From: Terriglobales bacterium
Lineage (GTDB): Bacteria; Acidobacteriota; Terriglobia; Terriglobales; Acidobacteriaceae
DNA length: 64,000 nucleotides
Reading direction: 5' to 3'
Assembly: GCA_035567895.1 (NCBI GenBank)
Contig: DATMPC010000013.1
Span: forward strand, 62,001-126,000
Part shown: positions 8,724 to 18,461 of the stretch, one piece after another
How the letters are laid out: every line of letters starts with the position of its first letter
How positions within the stretch are numbered: the stretch's first letter is position 1
Translations under genes and position numbers: made by a program
Notes under the pieces: generated by a model
What the model was told of the DNA's origin: nothing
Seen by the model: only the letters and a program-made list of their open reading frames with translations
Databases searched by the model: none

Positions 8724-10148
8724 CTATAGTCTCAACTTCTTCAACGCCGTCTTTGCAGCGTTGTAACCGCACATTCCATGCACTCCTCCGCCGGGTGGCG
8801 TAGAGGAAGAGCAAATGTAGACGTCTTTTGCCGGCGTGGAATAGAACCGCCACGTGGGGCGCAGAATAAGCTGCCTCCAATCAGATGCTCCGCCGCCGAT
8901 GTCGCCTCCGATCAGGTTGGCATCCATGTTTTGAAGATCGGCCGGACGAAGCACGTGCCGTGCCAGCACGCAATCGCGAAATCCCGGCGCAAAGCGCTCA
9001 AGCTGTGCCTCCATGCGTGGAAGCATGTCGACCGTGCTCCCATTCGGCACGTGACAATAGGTCCACGCAACATGCTTGCCCTGCGGCGCGCGTGTCGGAT
9101 CGACTAAGGTTGGCTGTGCGACGAGCATGAATGGACGTTCCGAGTGCCGGCCATGTGCGGTGTCGTATTCCGAGGCCGCGACTTCGTTCATTGTCCCGCC
9201 GATGTGGACTGTCGCGGCTCGCGCACACTCCGGCGCCTTCCAGGGAATTGGACTCGACAGCGCATAATCGACCTTAAACGCAGCAGGACCATATCGGTAT
9301 CGGGCAAGCAGACGTTTGTAGGCGGGAGTGAACCAATCCCCGGCTATGTCCAGCAGTTGGCGAGGAGTCACATCGCACAGCGCCACGCTGAACTCTCCCA
9401 CCGACGCGAGCGAATCGACACGGCTTGAAACCTTCACATTGCCGCCGAGGCTCTCAAGGTGAGCACGGAGAGCATTGGTGATCGACTGCGCTCCCCCACG
9501 CGGAATCGGCCAGCCAACCGCGTGCGCCGTCACCGCGAAGAGGATGCCAAAGGAGCCAGTAAGCGGCTGGTCGAGCGCGACCATGGAATGCGCGGCCAGT
9601 CCTGCGAACATCGCCCTCGTGCGCTCACTGTGAAACAGCCTTTTGGCTAACGTTGTCGCCGGGGTAAACCCCTGTAATCCAAACTTCGCCAGCACAAATG
9701 GATGTCGAGGCACCGCGATCATCGGTCGGAGCAGTTCCGGCGCCACCTCTCGCCATCTTTCCACTAACGGGCGAACCATGTGATCCCAAGCCCTGCCATC
9801 CTCTCCAAGAGCTCGCACGGCTTCGCCGAGATCACGCTCGAGCACCACGGCAGTTCCATCGTCCAGAGGATGAGCAACTGGCGCGGGGAAGTGTATCCAT
9901 TCGAGGCCATGCTCATGTAGCGGCAGCGTGGAAAAAAATGGAGAGCCAGCCGCCATTGGGTGCACGGCTGATCCAAAATCGTGCTGAAAGCCTGGCAGCG
10001 TGAGCTCCATGGTTCGCGCTCCGCCGCCGGGTTGCGATTCCGCTTCGAAGACTTCGACCTGAAGTCCAGCCTGAGCAAGCGTGATTGCCGCCGCCAGACC
10101 GTTTGGTCCGGAGCCTACGACAACAGCCCTGCGAGAGTTGGATGTCAT
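8724..10148 (-). CDS. Phytoene-desaturase-like FAD/NAD(P)-binding oxidoreductase
   Basis: A 474-residue flavoprotein of the COG1233 (CrtI/phytoene dehydrogenase-like) group. The start MTSNSRRAVVV is chosen because it gives an ATGA overlap with the stop of the upstream membrane gene and places the dinucleotide fold VVGSGPNGLAAAITLAQAG directly at the N-terminus. Then come FEAESQPGGGARTMELTLPGF (FAD ribose contact and motif) and, at the C-terminus, STPPGGGVHGMCGYNAAKTAL, the typical FAD-binding end. It is cytosolic or membrane-peripheral. The overlap with the LMF-like gene implies coupled translation and possibly a shared lipid-related task (inference). The exact substrate is unknown; there is no carotenoid cluster around it. 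Confidence 0.82.
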   Translation of the reverse strand: MTSNSRRAVVVGSGPNGLAAAITLAQAGLQVEVFEAESQPGGGARTMELTLPGFQHDFGSAVHPMAAGSPFFSTLPLHEHGLEWIHFPAPVAHPLDDGTAVVLERDLGEAVRALGEDGRAWDHMVRPLVERWREVAPELLRPMIAVPRHPFVLAKFGLQGFTPATTLAKRLFHSERTRAMFAGLAAHSMVALDQPLTGSFGILFAVTAHAVGWPIPRGGAQSITNALRAHLESLGGNVKVSSRVDSLASVGEFSVALCDVTPRQLLDIAGDWFTPAYKRLLARYRYGPAAFKVDYALSSPIPWKAPECARAATVHIGGTMNEVAASEYDTAHGRHSERPFMLVAQPTLVDPTRAPQGKHVAWTYCHVPNGSTVDMLPRMEAQLERFAPGFRDCVLARHVLRPADLQNMDANLIGGDIGGGASDWRQLILRPTWRFYSTPAKDVYICSSSTPPGGGVHGMCGYNAAKTALKKLRL

Positions 10149-11809
10149 CGGTGCGGAGCCATTTCCTGCGGCATCTCGACCACTCCAATCTTGCCGTCCG
10201 GCTGAAGCTCGAGCGTCGGCGCATACAGTCCGAGGAGTTGGCGTTTCCACCAGTCGCCCGTCTGGCGCTTCTCGGCCATGGTGGTAAACCAGTATTGCCA
10301 CAAAACCGCGCGCACCTGCTTTGGCGGCGAATCCGCAAATGGATTCCCCCTAAAGAGCTTGAGCGTATCTGCGCTGTTAGTGAGCAGGCGAACCTCGGTG
10401 TTGGGCACAATCGGGTTATTGGTCCAGGTACCTAGAGAAGCGAACCACAAGTTCCAATCGAACCGCGGCTGATAGGGGGCGTAGATGCGCGGCGCTTCGC
10501 TCAAAGCTTGCGGTTTGTAGCGAAATGGATATGCGACCCAGTTCCCTCCATCCCTCGACCCTTGGAATTCAATCTCGTAGCGCCCGCGCGTCATGACGGC
10601 AAACAGTCCATATTGATTTGCGATGCGAAATGGCTGCAGCATGACGATCGGCATTGTTGGAAGCGGAGCTCGCGGCGCAAGCATCAGAATTAGCAGGGCT
10701 GTCGTAACGTAGAAAAGCCAGGTGAGTGTCACTGTTGAAACGGCAACGGTGAGCGCACGCAAGTGTGGTCGGAGCCGCGCTTTGAAAAAGCGCAGCGCCG
10801 GACGCCCTCGCCTGGCGATTTCTGTAACTTCCGGCTGCTCTTTCTGATCAGTCTGCATCACCGAGCTCTCAGCAGCCAAACTTGCCGTAACGCGCGATCG
10901 CCATTTCTCCGGAATCCACCGCACTAGAAAACGGTCATCAACCAGCAGGATTCCCAAACTGAGCACGAGATAGTTGAGGAACGCATAGTTTGCGCTCGAG
11001 ATCACACCCAATTCCCAGAAGGTCACGATGAAGAACAGGACGATGCGGAAGCGGCGCGGCAAGAGGATCATCCAGACCAGGCCTAGTTCCATCACCAGAG
11101 TAGCCAGGGCGCTGCCCGCGTGAAACCAATGCGGCAGATGCTGCAGATACCATCCGATCCATGTAGGCAGCGGACCATTTTGGTAATACTCATCCATCGC
11201 AGTGAAGTTCCGCCATTGCGGCTCACCGCTGACCAGCTTCACGATTCCCGATTCGAAGTAGATGCGCAACCACTCCCACTGCAACAGAAAGAGGCTGGCA
11301 CGCGAAGGCGGGTGCTTAGCCCCGAGTCCCGGACGCAATCCCGGCGGCGCGAAGAACAAGGAGATGAAGCCCGCTTCGAGCAGCATGCCGTCCGATTGGT
11401 ATTCCGAGAAATCTCGCGCGGTCGATACAAACGACAGGAAACAGACGAAGCAAATCGCGAGCATGGCGCGTGGCCAAAGATTCAGCACCAGAAGCAACGA
11501 CGCAATCATCCCGATCCAGCACAGCGCCATCAACATGCCGGAACTGCTCGAAATCCAAAGCAACGAAGGCGCATACCAAAAACGAACATGCGCCACCCCT
11601 GATTGGGCTACCGCCTGCAGATACTCCCCAGCAGGGAGAATGCCCTGTGGACCGATGAGCCCGCGAATCTGGAACACAAGCGAGTAAAAGGCTGAACAGT
11701 AGATCAGGCCGAGAGCGCGAAGGAAGATCCAGCGCGGAATCAGGCGATCAGAAGCGCCGCACTCGGAAGAGAACAGCCTGCGGATCACGGATTTGGGGAT
11801 TGAATCCAC
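10145..11809 (-). CDS. Lipase-maturation-factor-like membrane protein (copy 1)
   Basis: A 554-residue polytopic membrane protein resembling LMF1 (lipase maturation factor family, DUF1222). Evidence: YQSDGMLLEAGFISLFF, then FESGIVKLVSGEPQWRNFTA with EYYQNGPLPTW and LQHLPHWFH, which match the conserved LMF core. Roughly nine hydrophobic segments occupy residues 25-310, followed by one more near 360-380 and a soluble C-terminal domain with PFRYKPQALSEAPRIYAPYQPRFDWNLWF. In animals LMF1 helps fold lipases in the ER; the bacterial role is not established. It is coupled to the FAD oxidoreductase by an ATGA overlap. A paralogue lies at 18462-19946. Confidence 0.8.
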   Translation of the reverse strand: MDSIPKSVIRRLFSSECGASDRLIPRWIFLRALGLIYCSAFYSLVFQIRGLIGPQGILPAGEYLQAVAQSGVAHVRFWYAPSLLWISSSSGMLMALCWIGMIASLLLVLNLWPRAMLAICFVCFLSFVSTARDFSEYQSDGMLLEAGFISLFFAPPGLRPGLGAKHPPSRASLFLLQWEWLRIYFESGIVKLVSGEPQWRNFTAMDEYYQNGPLPTWIGWYLQHLPHWFHAGSALATLVMELGLVWMILLPRRFRIVLFFIVTFWELGVISSANYAFLNYLVLSLGILLVDDRFLVRWIPEKWRSRVTASLAAESSVMQTDQKEQPEVTEIARRGRPALRFFKARLRPHLRALTVAVSTVTLTWLFYVTTALLILMLAPRAPLPTMPIVMLQPFRIANQYGLFAVMTRGRYEIEFQGSRDGGNWVAYPFRYKPQALSEAPRIYAPYQPRFDWNLWFASLGTWTNNPIVPNTEVRLLTNSADTLKLFRGNPFADSPPKQVRAVLWQYWFTTMAEKRQTGDWWKRQLLGLYAPTLELQPDGKIGVVEMPQEMAPHR

Positions 11810-12331
11810 CAGGCATCTTCAAGGTATCGACGAAATAGAAACCGAGCAACCTCAACTAGTTAAAAGGGAGACTTCGAACACATTTTTTCAAGCCACGAGG
11901 GCAGAAAAGTGAACGAGCACAACATGTTGAATAATCAAAGACTTACAGCGATTTCATCACAACAGAAGCTGCCTGTGAAAAACCGCCACAGGCATAGCTC
12001 TTCCATTTCGAACAGTTTGAACTTTCAAAAAGGGAACGAGCCGCCAAGGTTCAGCCATAGATCGGCTACGCTTGTTCCTTCACGAGACTCCACCAAAAGC
12101 ACGTGTGCAAGTCACCAACTTTCTTGACAAGTTCCCTCATTCTGTTCGAATCTTGCTGGCGCATTTTGTCACGCTAAATCGTGTTCTGATCCCGTATTAC
12201 CCCGGCCTAAACCCGGGAGGGTCCTGCACCAGAACTTTGCTGGTTTGTTTTCTGAGCAGCTCAGACATAGCCGCTTCGCAGCGTCCCGAGCCGCTCAGTC
12301 CATCCATTCGCAGGGACGACTAGGAGGCCAA
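11810..12331. other. Divergent intergenic region, 522 bp
   Basis: Between the divergent LMF-like gene and the second receptor gene. No gene is supported. TTGACA occurs at 12125-12130 but no convincing -10 follows at 17 bases. A short inverted repeat CTGAG-CAG-CTCAG is near 12252-12266, within the likely receptor 5' leader. Confidence 0.4.
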
Positions 12332-15300
12332 ATGACGTCCAAGCTGTTCACACGCGTTCTTTTTTTGGGGCTGCTCTTGTTGTGCTGCTCCGCACTGCTA
12401 GCACAAATATCAACAGGAAGCATTCAAGGAACTGTCACCGACCCTACTGGTGCTGTAGTTACCGGGGCCAAGGTCACGATCACCAGTCAGGATTCCGGAC
12501 AGTCGCTCGTCTTAACCACAAACTCCAGGGGCGCGTACGTTTCCGGACCTTTAGCGCCAGGCGTCTACACGGTACGCGTGGAGAGCAAGGGCTTTGCGAC
12601 GATTGAATCGCCCGTGAAGGTGCAGGTCGGAGAGATTGCCTCCGGGAACTTCACCGCGAAAGTGGGGCAAGAGTCGCAAATCATCGAAGTGCAGGCGACC
12701 AGTGTTGCTGTTAACACCGAGCAGCCTACGGTGCAAGGCGTCTTAACGACGGAACAAATTGAGAATCTTCCGTTTAACGGACGGAACTTTCTTGATTTGG
12801 CGCAGCTCGAGCCCGGCGTGCAGATTCAGGACGGAGGCAATTTCGATCCCACGAAGAACGGTTTTTCGTCCGTGTCGTTCGGAGGACGTTATGGCCGCAC
12901 TGCTCGCATCACGCTCGACGGTATCGATATCAGCGATGAGACTGTCGGTACGACCACGCAAAACATCTCTGCCGGCGCTATTAAGGAGTTTCAACTCAGT
13001 CAGTCGACTTTGGATTTGTCCACGGAACTGACATCCTCAGGTGCTGTAAATGTAGTTACGAAGTCTGGCACGAATCATGTCCATGGCCAGGGGTTTTATC
13101 TCTTCCGCGACAAACGCGCGGGCATCGCGAATTTCCCGGGAGGACAGGACACTCCACTCCAGAGAAATCAGATGGGTGGCAGCCTCGGCGGACCGATCAT
13201 TAAGGACAAGCTGTTCTTCTTTGGGAACGTCGAACATATCCGCCAGCCATTTCTGACGCCGTTAAGTCCGCCGCCGCCATTTCAGAGCTTGCCATCGGGT
13301 TATCCCGCCAAATTTAGTGACAGCACATCACTGGGCAAACTGGATTGGCAAATCAGGCCCGACATGCATCTCTTTTACCGCTTCACGTACCACACAAACA
13401 GCGACGTCAGCGCGTTCGGTGCGACATACCAGCCCTTTGCCAATCGCGATAACACTCCCGCTCACGGTGTGGGACTCGATTTCAACACGGGAACTTTCAC
13501 GCATAGCATCCGCTTCGGCTACCTGAAGTTCCAGAACCACATTGCAGATTCGGTTCTCGGCAACCCAGGCGTCTTCAATCCGGCCGGAAATGTACCTGTC
13601 GCTATTCGCATCGGACCTGCGGGCGTGGTCACTCGTTTCGGACCTTCGCGACTTGCCCCTCAAGCGACCTTCCAATCGAACAAGCAGATTAAGTACGACG
13701 GAAGCAAAATTCTCGGCGCCCATATTCTTCGTTATGGAATGAGCTTCAATAAGATTCTCGGCGGCGGATTCGCGGCATTCTACGGGCTTGCCCCAGAAGC
13801 GAGAACAAGGAATTCGTTGTCCGCGCAAGCCGACGCGGCAACAGGACCGTTCCCTGGCGGAGCGGGAAATCCGCTGAACTACAAAATTTCGTCAATTCTG
13901 GTCGGCAACGGCCAGGGATTTTTCACAGAGATCCCTCAGTTCAGTTATCCCGCTGGTGGACAGTATGATGACCGGCTCGGCATCTACATGGGAGATAGCT
14001 GGAAGGTCAGACCAAACCTCACCCTGACCTACGGAATACGCTACTCGCGGGACACCGGACGGCAAGACAGCGACCTGCCGCCTATGACCTGTGATCAGAT
14101 CGATCCAACATTGTTCAACGGGCTGGTTCCGTGCACTGGAAAGGCCTTCATCTTGGACCAATTTGGGCAAACGGGACTCGGCGGGCGCGTGCGCCAGCCG
14201 AATTCTAACTTTGGTCCGCAGTTCGGCTTTGCCTACAGCCTCGGCAGCTCTGGTAAGACAGTCATTCGCGGCGGCACTGGCCTCTATTGGGAAAACGCCG
14301 TCTTCAACAACATTCTCTTCGATCGTCCCAGCCGCCTGCAGAAAGGATTGTTCTTCGGCACTGACAGCCCCTGCCCCAGCGGCGTCCTTGCCTTGCCTGG
14401 TGGCAACTCCGTCACAAGTGTCAATGGAGTGGACATAGCTACCGGTATCTGCGGACAGCGCGTCGGATCTGTTCTTCCGCTGGTCGCGGCGCTGGAGAGT
14501 ACGTTCATATCTGCGACCAAGACCGCCGGACCGCAAGCCAACCTGAACTTCTTGGGCAATGTTCTAGCCAATGGACCGAACTCCACTGGAAACGGTTTCA
14601 TTGCGCCCAATTACCGGACGCCGCGCTCCATTCAGATGAATATCGGAATCCAACGCGAGCTGGCTCCCGGTCTCGTTTTGAGTGCCGATTTCATTCGGAA
14701 CATCGGCGAGCATTACCTGATCTCGTATGACACCAATCACGTCGGAGATGCGCGGTTCCTGAATAAGACGGCGGCTCTGAATGCGATTGCAGCAACCACC
14801 AGCAGTTTCACCGGCTGCAGCGGTACGAATGCTGCTGCCATTAACTGTGCTATCGCAGCCGGAGCCACCATCGACACTTTCGCCGGCAACGGTCTCGATT
14901 CAGGAAACACTTTCCTTTTCGGAACCCCAGCGTCTTTCAACGGATTGGATCCGAATACCGGGGCAGCGTTCCCAGGGATCAATCCGTTAGTGGGCGAGAA
15001 CAATATGCTGTTTCCAATCGGCCGGTCCGAGTACAACGGACTGCAAGTCAAGCTGGTGGGGAACAAGGGAAATCCGCTGCGCGGTATAAGTGCGGCGAGC
15101 TATCAAATCTCTTATGCGCTTTCGAGATTTGTCAGCATGGCTGCAGACCAGGACTTCATTCCCGAGGCGGATGATTTTCGCAATCCCACGGCTCATATGG
15201 GCCCGAACTCGCTCGATCGCACTAACCAGATCTCGTTTGGCGGCAGCTTCCAAATTACTCATGGTCCTATGCTTAGCTTCGGTTCTCATTTCTTCTCGCC

Positions 15301-15901
15301 GCTGGCTCAAGACATGAGGATTGAGAATCAGGGACGTTCTGGAGAGATCTTCTTCAGCGATCCCGTTGGAGACGGAGCCAACATCAGTCATCTCCTCCCA
15401 CAAACAAACCTGGGAGCGTTCAACCGAAGCGTGAGTCCCGGCAGTATCAACAGTGTGATTAACAATTACAACAAGACTGTGGCGGGCACGGTGTCGCCAG
15501 CAGGTCAGGCGCTTGTCAGTGCAGGTCTGTTTACTCAGGCGCAGCTCGTGGCACTCGGCGCGGTGATGGACAGCATTCCAACTGCGCCTGCGGGAGAAAT
15601 GGGACTTACCTGGCTGAAGACCATCGATCTCAAGCTGGCATATCCCATCAAAATACGAGAGAACATTTCGCTGGAGCCGTCCATTGGCTTCTACAATGCG
15701 TTCAACTTTGCCAACTTCAATGCTCCCGGGCATACGCTCGGAAGCGTGCTGAATGGCTCTGCGGGAAACATCAACGGCACGACGGCAGATAAACCTGGAC
15801 TGCCCGGCGGGCGTGATTCGGTCAGAATAGGGCTCGGAACTGGCGTGAATGCTGCCGGTTCTCCGCGTCAATTGGAGTACGGCCTGAAGCTGACCTTCTA
15901 A
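12332..15901 (+). CDS. Oar-like TonB-dependent receptor with carboxypeptidase-regulatory domain
   Basis: An outer-membrane receptor of 1189 residues. The start at 12332 (MTSKLFTRVLFLG) is set by GGAGG five to nine bases upstream and an immediate signal peptide ending near SALLAQ. Domains: a carboxypeptidase regulatory-like fold (about 25-105, QGTVTDPTGAVVTGAKVTI); a plug with TTEQIENLPFNGRNFLDLAQ (near 140-160) and VNVVTKSGTN; then a barrel ending EYGLKLTF. Its architecture matches that of the receptor at 3660-7277, but the sequences diverge strongly, so they are old paralogues rather than a recent duplication. No TonB box or SusD-like partner was recognised. A strong intrinsic terminator follows. 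Confidence 0.9.
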   Translation: MTSKLFTRVLFLGLLLLCCSALLAQISTGSIQGTVTDPTGAVVTGAKVTITSQDSGQSLVLTTNSRGAYVSGPLAPGVYTVRVESKGFATIESPVKVQVGEIASGNFTAKVGQESQIIEVQATSVAVNTEQPTVQGVLTTEQIENLPFNGRNFLDLAQLEPGVQIQDGGNFDPTKNGFSSVSFGGRYGRTARITLDGIDISDETVGTTTQNISAGAIKEFQLSQSTLDLSTELTSSGAVNVVTKSGTNHVHGQGFYLFRDKRAGIANFPGGQDTPLQRNQMGGSLGGPIIKDKLFFFGNVEHIRQPFLTPLSPPPPFQSLPSGYPAKFSDSTSLGKLDWQIRPDMHLFYRFTYHTNSDVSAFGATYQPFANRDNTPAHGVGLDFNTGTFTHSIRFGYLKFQNHIADSVLGNPGVFNPAGNVPVAIRIGPAGVVTRFGPSRLAPQATFQSNKQIKYDGSKILGAHILRYGMSFNKILGGGFAAFYGLAPEARTRNSLSAQADAATGPFPGGAGNPLNYKISSILVGNGQGFFTEIPQFSYPAGGQYDDRLGIYMGDSWKVRPNLTLTYGIRYSRDTGRQDSDLPPMTCDQIDPTLFNGLVPCTGKAFILDQFGQTGLGGRVRQPNSNFGPQFGFAYSLGSSGKTVIRGGTGLYWENAVFNNILFDRPSRLQKGLFFGTDSPCPSGVLALPGGNSVTSVNGVDIATGICGQRVGSVLPLVAALESTFISATKTAGPQANLNFLGNVLANGPNSTGNGFIAPNYRTPRSIQMNIGIQRELAPGLVLSADFIRNIGEHYLISYDTNHVGDARFLNKTAALNAIAATTSSFTGCSGTNAAAINCAIAAGATIDTFAGNGLDSGNTFLFGTPASFNGLDPNTGAAFPGINPLVGENNMLFPIGRSEYNGLQVKLVGNKGNPLRGISAASYQISYALSRFVSMAADQDFIPEADDFRNPTAHMGPNSLDRTNQISFGGSFQITHGPMLSFGSHFFSPLAQDMRIENQGRSGEIFFSDPVGDGANISHLLPQTNLGAFNRSVSPGSINSVINNYNKTVAGTVSPAGQALVSAGLFTQAQLVALGAVMDSIPTAPAGEMGLTWLKTIDLKLAYPIKIRENISLEPSIGFYNAFNFANFNAPGHTLGSVLNGSAGNINGTTADKPGLPGGRDSVRIGLGTGVNAAGSPRQLEYGLKLTF

Positions 15902-15928
15902 AGCTCAGATCACCGTTAAGCGAACTCG

Positions 15929-15960
15929 ACCGCCGGCCTTCGGGCTGGCGGTTTTATTTT
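15929..15960 (+). terminator. Intrinsic terminator after the second receptor gene
   Basis: A stem ACCGCCGGCC / GGCTGGCGGT with a stable TTCG loop is followed by TTTATTTT, 28 bases after the stop codon. This is a textbook Rho-independent shape. Confidence 0.9.
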
Positions 15961-16414
15961 GTGTTGATTGTTACCACCATGTTGCAGGGGCTGTGTCGCT
16001 GAAGTGCAGACCAACTTCGGGCTTCACAGCATGGAGGGGCGTTGCCAAATTGAGCAGAACTCCCGCATCGGCTGGAGTTCGAGTCGGCCCGGCGGACAGA
16101 TCCTCAGTGACCGTGAAGTTTCCGCTAGTTGGAGCCCTAAGAAGAGCCGATTACTTTTCCGTCTCCTGGAAAAAGGTCGCGTCGCGTACCGTCAAGAACC
16201 TATAGGGAAAAAATTCACTGATAATTCACTGTTTTTCGCTGTTCCTAAAACCCAAATTCGCAAGTTATGGGGAAAATCCGATAACAATTGTGTTAGTTCG
16301 CAAAAATTCACTGTTAATTTCACTGTTCCAGACTTTGCAGCCGTTCCCATCAAAATCATTGGAACGAGGTCAAGCTAGTTCGGACCGCAGCCTGCGTCTC
16401 GATCCCTTCGCTCT
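15961..16414. other. Non-coding spacer with repeated TTCACTG words
   Basis: No gene is supported between the terminator and the esterase stop. From 16211 to 16328 the motif ATTCACTG/TTTCACTG occurs about four times (16213, 16224, 16306, 16318), with related CGCTGTTCC, around an AT-rich segment GTTATGGGGAAAATCCGATAAC. It could be a decayed recombination or attachment region, or a regulatory array; nothing proves either. Confidence 0.4.
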
Positions 16415-18154
16415 TCAATACTCCCAGCTCATGTCCGCTCCCTTCGGAGCCGTCTCCTTCATGTGCTGCGCGACCTGCGGCATGATTCGCTGGTACATCG
16501 TTGCCGTCGACTCACTTGCGCTGATGTTTCCGCCGCCTGCATAGCAGTGTGGCTGGCGATAACCGTATTCGAAGGTCGCCACTTTGTATGGGTTCTTCGG
16601 ACTGTCGAGAAAGTCCTGCGCCAAGTGGACAGCATTGTTGAGATACCAAGTGTCCATGTCGCCAACCGTAATATGCAGTTTGCCTACGAGCTTCGGGCCT
16701 AATGTAGACCAGTCACGCTGCATGATGTGATTCAGGTCGTAATGCTCTTTCCAGTAGTTTGCGACTGAAGAATCAATCTCTCCTGTTTTGGGATCCCAGA
16801 TCGGCTTTGGATATCCATCTGGGCCTACCGGACTGAACACGGCCTGCCATATTCCGAATTGTTCAGTCGACCGGCCGTGCGTCCCCATGACCTCTTCGCG
16901 GCGAACTGCGGGCTCCATTACGGCTTTTAGACTGCCGTCCGGCTCCCGCATCTCCGGACGTGGCACGCGACCGAACGGGCCCTGTCTCCAGAAGGCATTC
17001 TTGTCTTCGTAGATGTTCACGATCTGATAAGCCCGAAAGTCGATGGGATCGGGACAGAATCCCCAGGCGCCGTTGAAGTCATCGGGATAGAAGACTTGAT
17101 CGGCGATCGCCTCCCACCCGCCAGTCGATCCACCAGTCAGCGCGCGTGCCCACGGCTGCCCGATCCCTCGAAAGTGTTTTTCCACTTCGGGAATGAGCTC
17201 TTTGAGGACCGCATCGCCATAGGGGCCCACATTCGCCGAATTCACCGCGTAGGAATCGTCGTAGTAGGGATTCGCATGTTGAATCTGTAACAACAGCATT
17301 TTGGGTAGACGGCCTGCGGTCCAATCCTGGTAGAGCTTGTACTGCAATTCAGCGCGCTTCCGTGCTCTATCTTTCAGGTCCGGAGTTGGCGGTTCGGTGC
17401 GGAAGCCGCGAAAATCGGCCGGGAAGTGTCCTTGATCGATCAGTAGCGGGTAGTGAACATTCGGATGCTGATCGAAGCCTTCAGGTAAAACGACGATTGC
17501 TCCCAGATACATCGGCCGGCCCCAAAAATCGCTTAGCAGCTTGCTTTGCATGCGGAAATGCTTGATATACCGCGTGTCCGCCGGCGGCTCAATCGGCGGA
17601 ATTTTCTCAGAAAGCGCAATGCGAACGACACCGCCACTCGATGGATCGATGTGCAGCTTCTGGGGCTTGCTAAGAAGGTTCCCAGGTTTCTCAAACCATT
17701 GCTGGCCTTCTCCCATATCCGGAGGCAATTTCACCGTGTGCCCGTCAGAGCGATGGAAGGTCTCGTAGATGTTGAGCACAGCCTGAACGTAGTAGTCACC
17801 CGCAGGGAGCCCATCGAGGTTGACCAGCGGATAACCGAGAGTAGAGGAATCGATGGTCGCACTCGTACCCGGAGCAAGCGCATCCACATCGAGCCCGAAG
17901 AACTGCGCACTCTCGGCCTCCTCTTCTCGAAGCTGATAACGTGGCTCTGGCTTCTCGTCCTTCGTGATCCCGAGCATGACGTGACCGTCGAGAGGCTTGC
18001 TGCTCAGGCTCGCCGGAAAGCCGATCTCAAAGCGGAGCTTGCTCGCACTAGTCGAGCTCTGACCGAAGGCGAATTGCCCTGGTGCACCGCACGCGAGTAC
18101 AACGCCAACTACCCAACCAACCGCTGTAGCCCGAGATCTCCGAACAGAATTCAT
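16415..18154 (-). CDS. Exported esterase-like alpha/beta hydrolase
   Basis: A 579-residue secreted protein of the putative esterase (esterase D/Fes-like) group. The start at 18154 (MNSVRRSRATAVG) has GGGAG seven bases upstream; an in-frame ATG at 18181 lacks one. A signal peptide ends near GQFAFGQ. The N-terminal 180 residues form a beta-rich region; the catalytic domain (about 200-560) has the nucleophile elbow ALTGGSTGGW and likely later acids and histidine (GDMDTWYLNN, YRQPHCYAGG). Comparable proteins act on acylated sugars or siderophore esters, but the substrate here is open. It stands next to the LMF-like membrane protein on the same strand, about 310 bases downstream of it, perhaps independently transcribed. 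Confidence 0.72.
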   Translation of the reverse strand: MNSVRRSRATAVGWVVGVVLACGAPGQFAFGQSSTSASKLRFEIGFPASLSSKPLDGHVMLGITKDEKPEPRYQLREEEAESAQFFGLDVDALAPGTSATIDSSTLGYPLVNLDGLPAGDYYVQAVLNIYETFHRSDGHTVKLPPDMGEGQQWFEKPGNLLSKPQKLHIDPSSGGVVRIALSEKIPPIEPPADTRYIKHFRMQSKLLSDFWGRPMYLGAIVVLPEGFDQHPNVHYPLLIDQGHFPADFRGFRTEPPTPDLKDRARKRAELQYKLYQDWTAGRLPKMLLLQIQHANPYYDDSYAVNSANVGPYGDAVLKELIPEVEKHFRGIGQPWARALTGGSTGGWEAIADQVFYPDDFNGAWGFCPDPIDFRAYQIVNIYEDKNAFWRQGPFGRVPRPEMREPDGSLKAVMEPAVRREEVMGTHGRSTEQFGIWQAVFSPVGPDGYPKPIWDPKTGEIDSSVANYWKEHYDLNHIMQRDWSTLGPKLVGKLHITVGDMDTWYLNNAVHLAQDFLDSPKNPYKVATFEYGYRQPHCYAGGGNISASESTATMYQRIMPQVAQHMKETAPKGADMSWEY

Positions 18155-18277
18155 CAGCACGCTCCCTTGGTGAAGGAGCATTGTATTGGGAGGGGCGCAT
18201 CACCTGCTTCAATGACGCCTTGTCACCCTCCCCTGCGGATTTGCGTCTCAGGTTTCAGCAACGAACTCTGTGCCCAA

Positions 18278-18427
18278 AAACCCAACTACTCACGCAGATG
18301 AACGCTGATTAGCGGATAAACGCTGATTGATTAGTGATTGCAGAACGAGAATTGACTTGGAGTCGCCGACCGTAAAATCTGCGTCAATCCCTAAAATCCG
18401 CGTTCATCTGCGTGAGTAGTTGGGTTT
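18278..18427. repeat. Repeat family D, full inverted copy (D2)
   Basis: Left arm AACCCAACTACTCACGCAG, right arm CTGCGTGAGTAGTTGGGTT, with inner variants of AACGCTGATT and AAATCCGCGTTCATCTGCG. It fills the space between the LMF-like gene's stop (18462) and the esterase promoter region. Confidence 0.85.
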
Positions 18428-18461
18428 CATCTCGAGTCTTCGAGTTCAGCTTTAGTCAACT

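Noticed and set aside
9913-10410. 165-codon minus-strand frame spanning the oxidoreductase/LMF junction
   Set aside because: Ser/Arg-rich shadow in another frame of two well-supported genes.
14987-15871. 294-codon open frame on the minus strand within the second receptor gene
   Set aside because: Antisense to a clear receptor barrel; Arg/His/Ser-rich composition and no ribosome site or motif. Shadow of the real frame.
16030-16095. tRNA-like GAGTTCGAGTC T-loop
   Set aside because: Flanking bases do not pair into a T stem, and no acceptor or anticodon stem could be built.
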